From an uncultured Lachnospiraceae bacterium (GTDB lineage Bacteria; Bacillota; Clostridia; Lachnospirales; Lachnospiraceae), in contig CAJUIS010000001.1 of assembly GCA_910586645.1 (NCBI GenBank), positions 153,222-217,221 of the forward strand: DNA of 64,000 nt. Direction: 5' to 3'. Position numbers and translations under genes: made by a program. Positions within the stretch are counted from its first letter, which is position 1. Each line of letters begins with the position of its first letter. Positions 35,210-43,692 of this stretch are shown piece after piece. Below the pieces are notes generated by a model. That model did no database searches. It saw only the letters and a program-made list of their open reading frames with translations, and was not told where the DNA came from.

Positions 35210-35899
35210 TCATCCAAACCTCCGGCAGATCTCATATTTTGAAAATGCCTGCCGGCAAATCCCTTCCGTCCTTAGCATCCGACCGATAAATTCCGGCATA
35301 AATTCATCATATTTTACTTCCAGCACTGCCGTCTGCGGCGAATCCGCCGCAGAAATTCCAAAAGAATCCCCAAGCTGCGGCAAATGATAAAGGCTCGTTT
35401 TGATATCAAAATCAAACGTAACCCGAACATTCCCGGCCCGGTAAACATACGGCTCTCTGACATAAGACACCATAATGCGCGGCCTCAAAAGTTCATGCCT
35501 TATCTTTCCGTACAACTCCTTTAAAACAGGTTCGGGCCGTCGCAGCATCCATGAAATGTCCTTCGCCAGCAGTTTCCTGCATTCCTCTTCCGATAATTCT
35601 GTGCTCTCTTTCCCGGAAAGGCTGCCGTACTTCATCTTCTTTTCCAGCCTGATATGCGAAAGATCCCCATTGTAATACCGGATACGGAATTTTTCACGTC
35701 TTAAAACGCCGTTTTTCTTTTCCATGAGTTCCTTATCATAGATATTGTCAAAATAAATGCTCTGGACAAGATACCTTCCGTCTAAACGCGCATTTTTATC
35801 CGGCGCAAGAACCGGCCGGAGTCTCCTGCTCAAAAACAAATATTCCCTGCGGCTGATTTCATATTTCAGCTCATGCCGGTAACATCCTGTCTGTTTCAC
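35210..35899 (-). CDS. VTC-domain (polyphosphate polymerase-like) protein
   Basis: The start is probably GTG at 35899 with AAGGTGATGG upstream, giving 229 residues. The sequence matches the VTC catalytic tunnel family: YRHELKYEIS at the start, SIYFDN, RREKFRIRYY, RLEKKMKYG, and a later VTFDFDIKTSL, with basic and acidic residues that in yeast Vtc4 line a tunnel making polyphosphate from ATP. It has no membrane helix; the DUF4956 protein downstream could be its membrane partner, as Vtc1-like subunits are in yeast. Activity is inferred. Confidence 0.82.
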   Translation of the reverse strand: MKQTGCYRHELKYEISRREYLFLSRRLRPVLAPDKNARLDGRYLVQSIYFDNIYDKELMEKKNGVLRREKFRIRYYNGDLSHIRLEKKMKYGSLSGKESTELSEEECRKLLAKDISWMLRRPEPVLKELYGKIRHELLRPRIMVSYVREPYVYRAGNVRVTFDFDIKTSLYHLPQLGDSFGISAADSPQTAVLEVKYDEFMPEFIGRMLRTEGICRQAFSKYEICRRFG

Positions 35900-35985
35900 G
35901 TTTCCATCACCTTCTTTCTGCAACCCATATATCCACCATAAAACGCTCTCCTGAAACCATCCTGAAAAACTTTTCAAATTTTTTG

Positions 35986-36018
35986 TGAAAAAAAAGCTGT
36001 GCTGTCAAAGCACAACTT
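35986..36018 (-). terminator. Terminator of the second two-component operon
   Basis: On the minus strand a 10-bp stem (36009-36018 with 35994-36003, one G-U) is followed by a run of eight T. It overlaps the last codons of the histidine kinase gene and separates it from the VTC-DUF4956-CotH genes. Confidence 0.85.
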
Positions 36019-37225
36019 TAAAGCAAATCTTTTTCCCATTTTCACATATCACAGTAATTTTTCCTTTATGAGCCTCAGCGGCCGCTTTTGCAATCGACAG
36101 GCCGATTCCAGATCCTCCTGTTTTTGCAGTTCTTGATTTATCCGGACGGTAAAACCGCTCAAACAGCCTGTCCAAATCCATTTTCTGATCTATATTGCAG
36201 GTGTTTGACATTTCAAGCGCAATTCTGCGGCGTTTTGCGTAAACATTAAGCCATATTGTCCCGTCCGGCCCGGAATAGCGGAAAGCATTGTCCAAAAGAG
36301 CGGAAACCATCTGGCAGACCGTATCCCTGTCTCCTTTTAACGTCAGCGCATCTTCAATTTGATACAAAAACCGCTTCCCTTCTGCTTTTGCCGTGGAAAA
36401 AAAAGGCTCCGCCACTTCCCAGACAACCTCGCTGAAAGAAAATTCTTCCTCCTCCAAAACCCTGCGTTCCTCACTCAGCTTTGAAAGCAAAACCATTTTC
36501 TGAACCAGATTGGACAATTTTACAGTCTGCCTTCGTATGTTCTGCACCCATTCATTCTCTTCTTCCATCGCAAGCACATCCGCACTCGTCAGAATGGAAG
36601 CAAGCGGCGTTTTTAATTCGTGGCTTGCATCCGTAATAAAACGTTTCTGCCGTTCAATATTTTCCAGATACGGCCGGACGGCATAGCCGGAAAAAACGCA
36701 TACCAGAAAAAATGCGGCAATTAAGCTGATAAGCCCCACCAGGCAGGACACAAACAGAAGCGTTTTCATAAACTGTTTTTCATTCGCAGCGTTCAGAAAA
36801 ACAATCCGGACGCCCTGTCCCTGTTTCTTTGCCAGATACCTGTATTCCTCCAAAAATCCTTTCTCCCGTTTCTTTTTCCATGCCTCCTCTGCATAGGAAG
36901 CCGCCGTACCTTCCGAAACAGAGGACACATGATCCATCATTATGTCCAGAGGCTCTCCCTGCGCATTGATGTCCACAACAAAATAGCGCATCATATAAGG
37001 AGCCTCCCTGGAAGGTTCTTTCCCAAAATCAGGAGGCAAACCCGGCCTGTCTTCCGGCTGCCTGTCCGGAGGATGAAATTCTGTCAGCCGGACAAGCGCC
37101 TGATCCAGACGGTTTACCGTCACAGAATAATTCCAGCCATTGATCCCAATCAGAAGAACCGCCGTAACGGCAAAAAACGCCGACATGGCGGCTTTTGCAA
37201 AACGCATTCTCATTTTTTTCAGCAT
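36005..37225 (-). CDS. Sensor histidine kinase
   Basis: This 406-aa kinase has transmembrane helices at about 11-30 and 155-178 around a short extracellular domain with a Pro/Asp-rich stretch (HPPDRQPEDRPGLPPDFG). No clear HAMP is present. HisKA holds His202 (DASHELKTPLAS), and HATPase_c has N-box (SALLDNAFRYSG) and G-box (GSGIGLSIAK). It overlaps the response regulator gene by 7 nt. GGAGGGG precedes the ATG. Confidence 0.92.
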   Translation of the reverse strand: MLKKMRMRFAKAAMSAFFAVTAVLLIGINGWNYSVTVNRLDQALVRLTEFHPPDRQPEDRPGLPPDFGKEPSREAPYMMRYFVVDINAQGEPLDIMMDHVSSVSEGTAASYAEEAWKKKREKGFLEEYRYLAKKQGQGVRIVFLNAANEKQFMKTLLFVSCLVGLISLIAAFFLVCVFSGYAVRPYLENIERQKRFITDASHELKTPLASILTSADVLAMEEENEWVQNIRRQTVKLSNLVQKMVLLSKLSEERRVLEEEEFSFSEVVWEVAEPFFSTAKAEGKRFLYQIEDALTLKGDRDTVCQMVSALLDNAFRYSGPDGTIWLNVYAKRRRIALEMSNTCNIDQKMDLDRLFERFYRPDKSRTAKTGGSGIGLSIAKAAAEAHKGKITVICENGKKICFKVVL

Positions 37226-37899
37226 CCTGGCCCCTCCTCAAGAACATAGCCGGCTCCCCGGATCGTCCGAATCTGCACATCCGCGCCAAGCTGCTTTAGT
37301 TTCTTTCTTAAAAACCCGATATTGGTCCACACCACGTCAATCTCAGTTTCAGACTCTCTTCCCCAGATCCTGTCCATCAGATGCTCTGTGGAAAAAATAT
37401 GATGCGGATTTCTCATAAACAATTCCATCATCTGAAATTCTTTGTTATTCAGGCGGACAGAACCTGCTTCTGAGCACAATCTATAGCAGCCGCTGTCCAG
37501 CCGGATGTTCCCAAACGATAAAATCGCAGGCGCATAGGAACCGCTCCGCCGGGTCAGGGCGCGGATGCGCGCAAGCAGCTCGCTTATGGCAAACGGTTTG
37601 GACAGATAATCATCCGCCCCCGTATCCAGACCCAAAATCCGATCCGAAAGTTCTCCTTTTGCCGTCAGAAAAAGAACAGGGGTTCCTATCCCCCGCCTTC
37701 TTATCTCGGTCAATGTTTCAAGCCCGTCCATCACCGGCATCATAATATCCAAAATCAATGCATCATATGTGATCTGGCTGGCATAGTCCACCGCTTCCGC
37801 CCCATTGGACACAAGATCCACAGAATATTTATTTCTTTCCAGAATTACTTTTAACGCTTTTGCAAGCTCCTTTTCATCTTCCGCAATTAAAATGCGCAT
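37219..37899 (-). CDS. OmpR-family response regulator
   Basis: This 226-aa regulator has a receiver with acidic pair E7-D8, phospho-acceptor Asp51 (LILDIMMPVMDG), and KPF, and a winged-helix domain (STEHLMDRIWGRESETEIDVVWTNIGFLRKKL, in two parts). The wing sequence VVWTNIGFLRKKL is that of a common Clostridia subgroup. It follows the CAP-protein gene by 29 bp and may be co-transcribed with it. Likely targets are nearby envelope genes, including the VTC-DUF4956-CotH set. Confidence 0.93.
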   Translation of the reverse strand: MRILIAEDEKELAKALKVILERNKYSVDLVSNGAEAVDYASQITYDALILDIMMPVMDGLETLTEIRRRGIGTPVLFLTAKGELSDRILGLDTGADDYLSKPFAISELLARIRALTRRSGSYAPAILSFGNIRLDSGCYRLCSEAGSVRLNNKEFQMMELFMRNPHHIFSTEHLMDRIWGRESETEIDVVWTNIGFLRKKLKQLGADVQIRTIRGAGYVLEEGPGC

Positions 37900-37928
37900 A
37901 CTCTGCTCCTGTCAAATCCGCTTCCTGC

Positions 37929-38675
37929 CTAATCTGCAAACAACTGTGTATAATAAACCTCTTTGCCCTCCGTAATTTCAATTCCCACACCGATTCTTCG
38001 AAAATCTTCGTGCAGCATATTTGCGCGATGGCTGCTGGAATTGTACCATGCCGCCGCTGCCCGGGCGGCGTCAATCCCGGCCCCTTTTGAATACAGAATA
38101 TTTTCGCCTGCAAATCCGGCTCCAATCCCATACTGCACAATCAAATCATACGGCGTGCTCCCGTCTGGCCTGGTATGCGACAGACGTCCGGACTTTGCCA
38201 TTTCAATCGAACGGAAGCAGGCGGCTTCCGTTAATTTTTGATCCGGTATAAGCGCGGGCCGTCCATGCTTTTTGCGGTACTGGTTCGTATATTTTGCAAT
38301 CTCTTCAATCTGTCTCTGATAGTTTTTCGCATTGCTTTTTGCCAGCGCTTTCATGCCGGCTTTCTTTTTTACAGTGATTTTACAGCTTGCTTTTCTGGAT
38401 TTTATTTTCGCCGTAATCACAGCGGTTCCCGGTTTTTCTGCCTTTACTTTTCCCTTTTTTGAAACAGACGCCACTTTTTTGTCCGAAGAGCGCCATATCG
38501 CTTTTCCCTTTATTTTTGCAGTCACTTTTAATGTCTTCGTCTCGTTGACATTCATTGTCATTGACTTATAATTCAGTTTCAAGCCAGCCGCCTGCACCGA
38601 AACAGGGCAGGATGCCAAGCCAAACAGCATAACGCACAACAGAACGCGCCGCATGGATGCTCCAAATCTTTTCAT
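37929..38675 (-). CDS. Secreted CAP-domain protein with Ig-like domain
   Basis: This 248-aa protein has a signal peptide (about 1-29, cleavage near VQA), a bacterial Ig-like (BIG2) domain at about 32-105 (WRSSDKKVASVSKKGKV, GTAVITAKI), and a C-terminal CAP/SCP domain (YRKKHGRPALIPDQKL, LSHTRPDGSTPYD, GENILYS, WYNSSSHRANML). The family is secreted and often binds lipids or sterols; in bacteria roles are unclear. AAGGAG precedes the ATG. Confidence 0.9.
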   Translation of the reverse strand: MKRFGASMRRVLLCVMLFGLASCPVSVQAAGLKLNYKSMTMNVNETKTLKVTAKIKGKAIWRSSDKKVASVSKKGKVKAEKPGTAVITAKIKSRKASCKITVKKKAGMKALAKSNAKNYQRQIEEIAKYTNQYRKKHGRPALIPDQKLTEAACFRSIEMAKSGRLSHTRPDGSTPYDLIVQYGIGAGFAGENILYSKGAGIDAARAAAAWYNSSSHRANMLHEDFRRIGVGIEITEGKEVYYTQLFAD

Positions 38676-38705
38676 GGATAAAATTCTCCTTGTTCTCTTT
38701 TTCTC

Positions 38706-39332
38706 TTACACATAAAAAAGCGATTTTTCCGGACTGTCATCTTCATATTCAAACACGCAGCGCTCATAGGCATTGATCACATGCGTGTCCAAATATTTAT
38801 CGTACCGTTTATGATTTCTGCCATAGGACAGATGCACATGTCCGTGCAGAAAATATTTCGGACGGTATTTTTCCATCAGATTTACAAAAGTCTGGAATCC
38901 CTGATGCGGCAAATCCCGTCCGTCATTGATCTGATATGCCGGGGCATGTGTCACCAAAATGTCAAATCCTCTTTTTTTTAATAACTTAAATTTGAGTTTT
39001 GCCGTGCGCTGTCTCATCTGCCGTTCCGTATACTGGTGCGGCCCCTCACTGTAGCGCATGGAACCGCCAAGCCCCAGAATACGCACTCCGTTATGCACAT
39101 AAATCTTATCTTCTATGCAGATACAGCCTTCCGGCGGTATTTTCCCATAAACTTTATCGTGATTTCCATGGACGTACAATACCGGAACTGTCGCAAACGT
39201 CGCCAGAAAGGACAGATAATACGGATCCAAATCCCCGCAGGAAATAATCAGATCAATTCCCGTCAGCTTGCTTTTATCAAAATATTCCCACAGGTATTTG
39301 GATTCTTCGTCCGAAATCGCCAGTATCTTCAT
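38706..39332 (-). CDS. Calcineurin-like metallophosphoesterase
   Basis: This 208-aa cytoplasmic protein has the metal-site motifs in order: CGDLDPYY, HGNHD, VTHAPAY and HGHVHLSYG. Its first strand is atypical (ISDEES instead of DxH). It likely hydrolyses a phosphodiester or phosphomonoester; the substrate is unknown. It starts 7 bp after the ParB-BMP gene, so the two are probably co-translated. Confidence 0.87.
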   Translation of the reverse strand: MKILAISDEESKYLWEYFDKSKLTGIDLIISCGDLDPYYLSFLATFATVPVLYVHGNHDKVYGKIPPEGCICIEDKIYVHNGVRILGLGGSMRYSEGPHQYTERQMRQRTAKLKFKLLKKRGFDILVTHAPAYQINDGRDLPHQGFQTFVNLMEKYRPKYFLHGHVHLSYGRNHKRYDKYLDTHVINAYERCVFEYEDDSPEKSLFYV

Positions 39333-39339
39333 ATGTAAG

Positions 39340-41250
39340 CTATCCTTCCTTTTTCTTTACGCCCTGCTGCTTAATGACAGGCGTGGCCTGTTCTTTTAAT
39401 TCTTCTTTTGCCGGGATTGTTCCAATAACATTTTCCGCCAGCCAGTCCATCGTCATAATCTCCTCCGGAGAAAGGCTTTTGTCCGGATCGTTTAAAACGA
39501 CGCCCTCCTGCGAATATAAAATCCCGGAAAACGGATTGAACAGTTCCGAACTGATTGTTCCTTTTAAAAGATCAACCAGACGCTTCGTTCCAATCGGAAG
39601 ATATTTGGAAGAAATCACATCGACAACGCCTTCCGACATCCCCCACCAGTAATTGATCGCCTTTGTCACGGAAGGATTATCGTCGTACTTCCATGTTCCT
39701 TCCATAATGGCCCATACCATCTGCTCATAAAATTTCCCCCAGTGCCACAGCGGCATCGCAAGATTTCTTGGCCGTCCGTCCTTAATATGATAAATTCCGA
39801 AAAACCGGGACGCTTCCTCCGGGATCACCATATCCCTGCCTGAGACGCAGGAAGAGCCGTTTTCTCTGATTCTGTCTGCAATATCCGCTTCTTTTTTGGT
39901 AGACCATTCCAGATAGACTTTCGCGCGCGGATTGATCATTTTGGCTCCCAGCGCAAACGCATTGATATTTGCAATCGAACCATAAATCGGATAATCCGCA
40001 ATATAAGTCAGACGGCCGTTATCCGACATCGCTCCCGCTATCGCCCCCATCAAAAATTTAACCTCATGCATTCTGGAATAGTAGGTGCGGATATAACGGT
40101 GCGACGTATTTAAAGAACAATTTACAATCTGCACTTTCGGATTGGCAATCGCCGCTTTTACGCTTGCCTGCACAAAGGGAGGCGTCGTCGTAAAAATCAG
40201 ATTGCAGCCCTCTTCAATTGCCTTTTTCAGCAAATCGTCAATATTCTCCTGTGTTCCGTTTTCATAACTGAGCGTCGTCACCTCTTCCGGAAGCCTCTGC
40301 TGCAAATGCAGCCTTCCCAGCTCATGCGCATACGCCCAGGCGGAGGTTCCCGGCGTTTTCTCATAAATAAACGCGATTTTCAGCTTCTTTGGAGCAGTGG
40401 CATGCAGAATGCTAAACAGAGGTTTCTTTTTCTGGCTTGGCTTCATTTTCAAATCTATTTCCTGTTCCGCTTCCAGAAGCTTAAACTCTTCCCATGTTTT
40501 TGCAATCAGTTCCTTCAGCTCATTCGTCGTCTTTTCATTCACGGCGTCATATCCATATAACGTAATAAAAGAAAGAAAGGCGTCTCCCGGCGTAATCTTT
40601 AACTTTCTGCCTCCCCTGGCGTAATATTCAGCCGCAAACCTTGTATAAAGTGAACTGAATTTCAGCAAATCCTCTTTGTCCCACAATTCCTTCGGCTCTT
40701 TGCCCACAGCTTCCGTCAGTTTTTCAAAATTTCCCGTCTGGGAAAACCATATATAATTAATTGGAGCCGTCTGATAAAAATCAAGAAATTCATAGTAAAT
40801 CTTATTTTCTTTTTCTTCTGTGCGCTTTGGTATAATGCGCGTAACATTGCCCGGAATCGATACCGCGCCAAAATATTTCATTACACTGACGCGTTTGTTT
40901 CCTTCCTCCACATAAAATTTATTCATATACTCGTACGCTTTGATTGGATCCCGTATGCCTTCTTCGACGTGGCTTGTGCTAAGCTGCGACCACTTCTCCG
41001 CAAACTCCGTGCTTTCTCTCAGGATCGGCATAAAATTCCCCGCAAAAGAACTGCTGCGCCCGACTGTTTTCGTCCCTACAATCTGTTCAATCGGAATCTG
41101 TACCAGCCCAAGGGAATCCTCAGAATAAGCCCCTTTCTCCGGCATAATGTCGTCCAGCACCATAAGCGTAGGCTTTTCTCCTCTCAGCATATGCATCTGA
41201 TAATCTTTTTTCCCAAGTTTAAATGCTTTTCCATAATCTTCTTTTCCCAT
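39340..41250 (-). CDS. Cytoplasmic ParB-like/BMP-fold fusion protein
   Basis: This 636-aa protein has no signal peptide. Residues about 45-140 resemble the ParB N-terminal domain: a QIPIEQI strand, then YVEEGNKRVSVMKYFGA, which parallels the ParB EGxRR box. A helical linker (about 180-285) follows. Residues 288-600 form a BMP/PnrA-type periplasmic-binding fold (KIAFIYEKTPGTSAWAYAHELGR, in part; IFTTTPPF; YIADYPIYGSIANINAFALGA). BMP proteins normally are secreted lipoproteins that bind nucleosides; here the domain is intracellular, so it may be a sensor. Promoter 41364-41392 carries a dyad. Function unknown. Confidence 0.75.
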   Translation of the reverse strand: MGKEDYGKAFKLGKKDYQMHMLRGEKPTLMVLDDIMPEKGAYSEDSLGLVQIPIEQIVGTKTVGRSSSFAGNFMPILRESTEFAEKWSQLSTSHVEEGIRDPIKAYEYMNKFYVEEGNKRVSVMKYFGAVSIPGNVTRIIPKRTEEKENKIYYEFLDFYQTAPINYIWFSQTGNFEKLTEAVGKEPKELWDKEDLLKFSSLYTRFAAEYYARGGRKLKITPGDAFLSFITLYGYDAVNEKTTNELKELIAKTWEEFKLLEAEQEIDLKMKPSQKKKPLFSILHATAPKKLKIAFIYEKTPGTSAWAYAHELGRLHLQQRLPEEVTTLSYENGTQENIDDLLKKAIEEGCNLIFTTTPPFVQASVKAAIANPKVQIVNCSLNTSHRYIRTYYSRMHEVKFLMGAIAGAMSDNGRLTYIADYPIYGSIANINAFALGAKMINPRAKVYLEWSTKKEADIADRIRENGSSCVSGRDMVIPEEASRFFGIYHIKDGRPRNLAMPLWHWGKFYEQMVWAIMEGTWKYDDNPSVTKAINYWWGMSEGVVDVISSKYLPIGTKRLVDLLKGTISSELFNPFSGILYSQEGVVLNDPDKSLSPEEIMTMDWLAENVIGTIPAKEELKEQATPVIKQQGVKKKEG

Positions 41251-41363
41251 AAGTTCCTCCCGCCGCTTTTCGAACTATTCTTTCACAGGTGATGAAAAAA
41301 GTGCAAAGCCCTTCCATTTTAAAGACCCCACACCTCATTTGTGTTTTTCTATTTTTATTTTCA

Positions 41364-41392
41364 ATCATAACAAATTTTACAAATTGTGTAAA
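41364..41392 (-). promoter_or_regulatory. Promoter of the ParB-BMP gene with overlapping dyad
   Basis: On the minus strand, TTTACA at 41387-41392, 17-bp spacer, TATGAT at 41364-41369. A dyad TTACA-N5-TGTAA at 41377-41391 covers the -35, a likely repressor site. The leader is about 107 nt. Confidence 0.6.
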
Positions 41393-41410
41393 GTCCAAAA
41401 CAAAACTGCC

Positions 41411-41454
41411 GCAAAAAAATCCAGCCCAAAAAACATCTCCAAAAGGGCTGGATT
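41411..41454 (-). terminator. Terminator of the hemL-linked operon
   Basis: A 10-bp stem pairs 41418-41427 with 41445-41454, followed on the minus strand by seven T. It lies 7 bp past the stop of the unknown gene at 41461. Confidence 0.88.
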
Positions 41455-41460
41455 GTGATT

Positions 41461-42297
41461 CTACAGATTCGTGCTTTTAACGTCTTTGCTTCCAAACAGA
41501 TCAAACAAACTGCTGTATACGGCTGCCGCCGCGGATGCGTCCGTATCTTTGCAAACAGGCTTTTCCAAAATTTCTTTTCCATCCGAGACAAGAAAACTGT
41601 GCAGGCGCTGCCGGCTCTGATACTGCTGCCGGACAAATTCCTCCTGCGCTATGACTTTTTTCGCTTTTGCTTTCTGCTGCGCTCTCTCTGCCTGTTCTTC
41701 CATTAATTGTTTCGTCTTCTTCCTCCGTTTCGTCCACCAGGATTCTTCATCCTTATCCTTCTTTGCGCCGTTTACAGCAGATTTGCTGAATCCCTGCCCA
41801 TGATGCTCTTCGATGGAAGCGCCGAACTTTTCCACGCAGAAACTTCCGTCATTTCCGCCCCATCCGAAAAATGGATTGCGCACCGCTCTGTCTTCCACAA
41901 AATATCCCAAAATCCAGGCTTCATAATCCGGGTCTTTTTTCATCTGTTCCCATCCCGCCTCGGAAATGGAAATCATCGTCACATCGTTTACCCTGGTCGC
42001 ATCATAGGGAATCGTATCCAAAAGAGCATGAAAATAATTTTTATATTCTTCCATCGTCATGTCTTCCGTGGAAGCGTTTGGCACACCGTTTTTCAGCCTC
42101 ACGGCCCTGCCTGCTTTTACCTGCTGTTCCACATGACGGGCGTCTTCTGGATGTTTCTTTTTATATTCATCGACGACGCTCGTTTTTCTTTCCTCTTTTA
42201 GACCGTCTGCAGATTTTGTCCTTTTTACATAGCTGCCCGCGGAAGGAGCATATGCCTTCGCCAGACGATCTATGCCGGATGTGCTAATGATACTCAT
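41461..42297 (-). CDS. Conserved protein of unknown function
   Basis: This 278-aa protein has no signal peptide or membrane helix. The middle (PFFGWGGNDGSFCVEKFGASIEEHHGQGF, in part) is aromatic and glycine-rich, and a long Lys/Gln/Glu helix (about 190-240: KRRKKTKQLMEEQAERAQQ) suggests a coiled coil. I have seen similar proteins only as hypotheticals in Lachnospiraceae. GGAGGGAG precedes the ATG. It ends at a strong terminator and follows hemL by 83 bp, a gap that holds possible tiny ORFs. Confidence 0.75.
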   Translation of the reverse strand: MSIISTSGIDRLAKAYAPSAGSYVKRTKSADGLKEERKTSVVDEYKKKHPEDARHVEQQVKAGRAVRLKNGVPNASTEDMTMEEYKNYFHALLDTIPYDATRVNDVTMISISEAGWEQMKKDPDYEAWILGYFVEDRAVRNPFFGWGGNDGSFCVEKFGASIEEHHGQGFSKSAVNGAKKDKDEESWWTKRRKKTKQLMEEQAERAQQKAKAKKVIAQEEFVRQQYQSRQRLHSFLVSDGKEILEKPVCKDTDASAAAAVYSSLFDLFGSKDVKSTNL

Positions 42298-42380
42298 TTT
42301 TCTCCCTCCATTCCATCTGTTCTTCTGTCATTTTTTTCGGCGTAAAAACAGTTTTCCCTGACGGTTTTGTTATCAACCAT

Positions 42381-43682
42381 TCATTCTGTGTAACAAATGG
42401 AGGCAGAGGGGCTTTTCAGAAAATAATTCCGTATCGTCTCACAGGTAAATGCAATATCTTCCTGTGTATGCGCATCTGATACAAACATCGCTTCAAACTG
42501 CGACGGAGCCGTATAAATTCCGTGATCCAAAAGATAACCGAAATAATCCGCATAACGCAAAACATCGGAAGACAACGCTCCCTTGTCATCCGTCACTTTT
42601 TCAGAAGTAAAAAAGACGCTGAGCAACGATCCTATCTGGTTGACGCATACGCGCCCACCCGCCGCTTCTTTTATGGAAGAAGCTATTTTTTCGGCTTTAT
42701 CAGAAAGCCTGTGATAAATATCTTTATCCTCTTTTAATAATTTAAGCGTCGCTATGCCCGCCGTCGTAGCGATTGGATTGCCGGACAACGTTCCAGCCTG
42801 ATATACAGGCCCGGCCGGAGAAACCATTTCCATAATCTCCCTTTTTCCTCCATACGCCCCGATTGGCATCCCGCCGCCCACAATTTTCCCAAGCGTCGTA
42901 AGATCCGGCGTCACCTGAAAATATTCCTGCGCCCCGCCGCAGGAAAGGCGGAATCCCGTAATGACTTCGTCAAAAATCAAAAGAGTCCCGTATTTTCTTG
43001 TAATCCTGCGCAAAAATTCCATAAAGCCGTCTTCCGGCAGAACCACGCCCATATTCGCAGCGACAGGCTCCACGATAACTGCCGCAATCCCGTCCGGATC
43101 CTTTTGAAACAGCTCTTCTACAGAAGCCCTGTCATTATAAACGGCCAGCAGCGTATGTTTCACAGAATCTGCCGGAACTCCTGCGCTGTCCGGCACGAAA
43201 GCCGTAAGGGCCGCAGAGCCGGCTTTGACCAAAAGCCCGTCGGAATGTCCATGGTAGCATCCTTTGAATTTCACGATTTTATCCCGCCCTGTGTAGCCGC
43301 GCGCCGTACGGATTGCGCTCATCACCGCTTCCGTGCCGGAGCTGACCAGACGGCTCACTTCCATAGAAGGGATCATCTCCGCAATTAATTGTGCCAAAAT
43401 CACTTCATTTTCCGTGGGCGCGCCATAAGTAAACCCATGCCGGCACGCCTCCTGCACTTTTTCCACTACAGCAGGATGCGCATGGCCCAGGATTCCGGGC
43501 CCAAAAGAACAGACGTAATCGATCATCTCATTTCCATCCACATCCGTAATCCTGTCTCCATGCGCCGACGCAATGAACCGGGGCGTTCTGCCAACGGGGG
43601 CAAATGCACGCACCGGACTGTTGACGCCTCCCGGAATATACTTTTTTGCCGTTTCAAACAATGCTTTTGATTTTGCGTCCAT
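42381..43682 (-). CDS. hemL: Glutamate-1-semialdehyde 2,1-aminomutase
   Basis: This 433-aa PLP enzyme makes 5-aminolevulinate for tetrapyrroles. Signatures: VNSPVRAF, GPGILGHAHP, SSGTEAVMSAIR, the PLP-binding LIFDEVITGF, and the catalytic-lysine segment TLGKIVGGGMPIGAYGG. It follows the precorrin-2 dehydrogenase gene by 10 bp, so this operon likely feeds siroheme. Other haem-pathway genes (hemA, hemB, hemC, hemD) are not in the window. Confidence 0.96.
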   Translation of the reverse strand: MDAKSKALFETAKKYIPGGVNSPVRAFAPVGRTPRFIASAHGDRITDVDGNEMIDYVCSFGPGILGHAHPAVVEKVQEACRHGFTYGAPTENEVILAQLIAEMIPSMEVSRLVSSGTEAVMSAIRTARGYTGRDKIVKFKGCYHGHSDGLLVKAGSAALTAFVPDSAGVPADSVKHTLLAVYNDRASVEELFQKDPDGIAAVIVEPVAANMGVVLPEDGFMEFLRRITRKYGTLLIFDEVITGFRLSCGGAQEYFQVTPDLTTLGKIVGGGMPIGAYGGKREIMEMVSPAGPVYQAGTLSGNPIATTAGIATLKLLKEDKDIYHRLSDKAEKIASSIKEAAGGRVCVNQIGSLLSVFFTSEKVTDDKGALSSDVLRYADYFGYLLDHGIYTAPSQFEAMFVSDAHTQEDIAFTCETIRNYFLKSPSASICYTE

Positions 43683-43692
43683 AGCATCTCCT

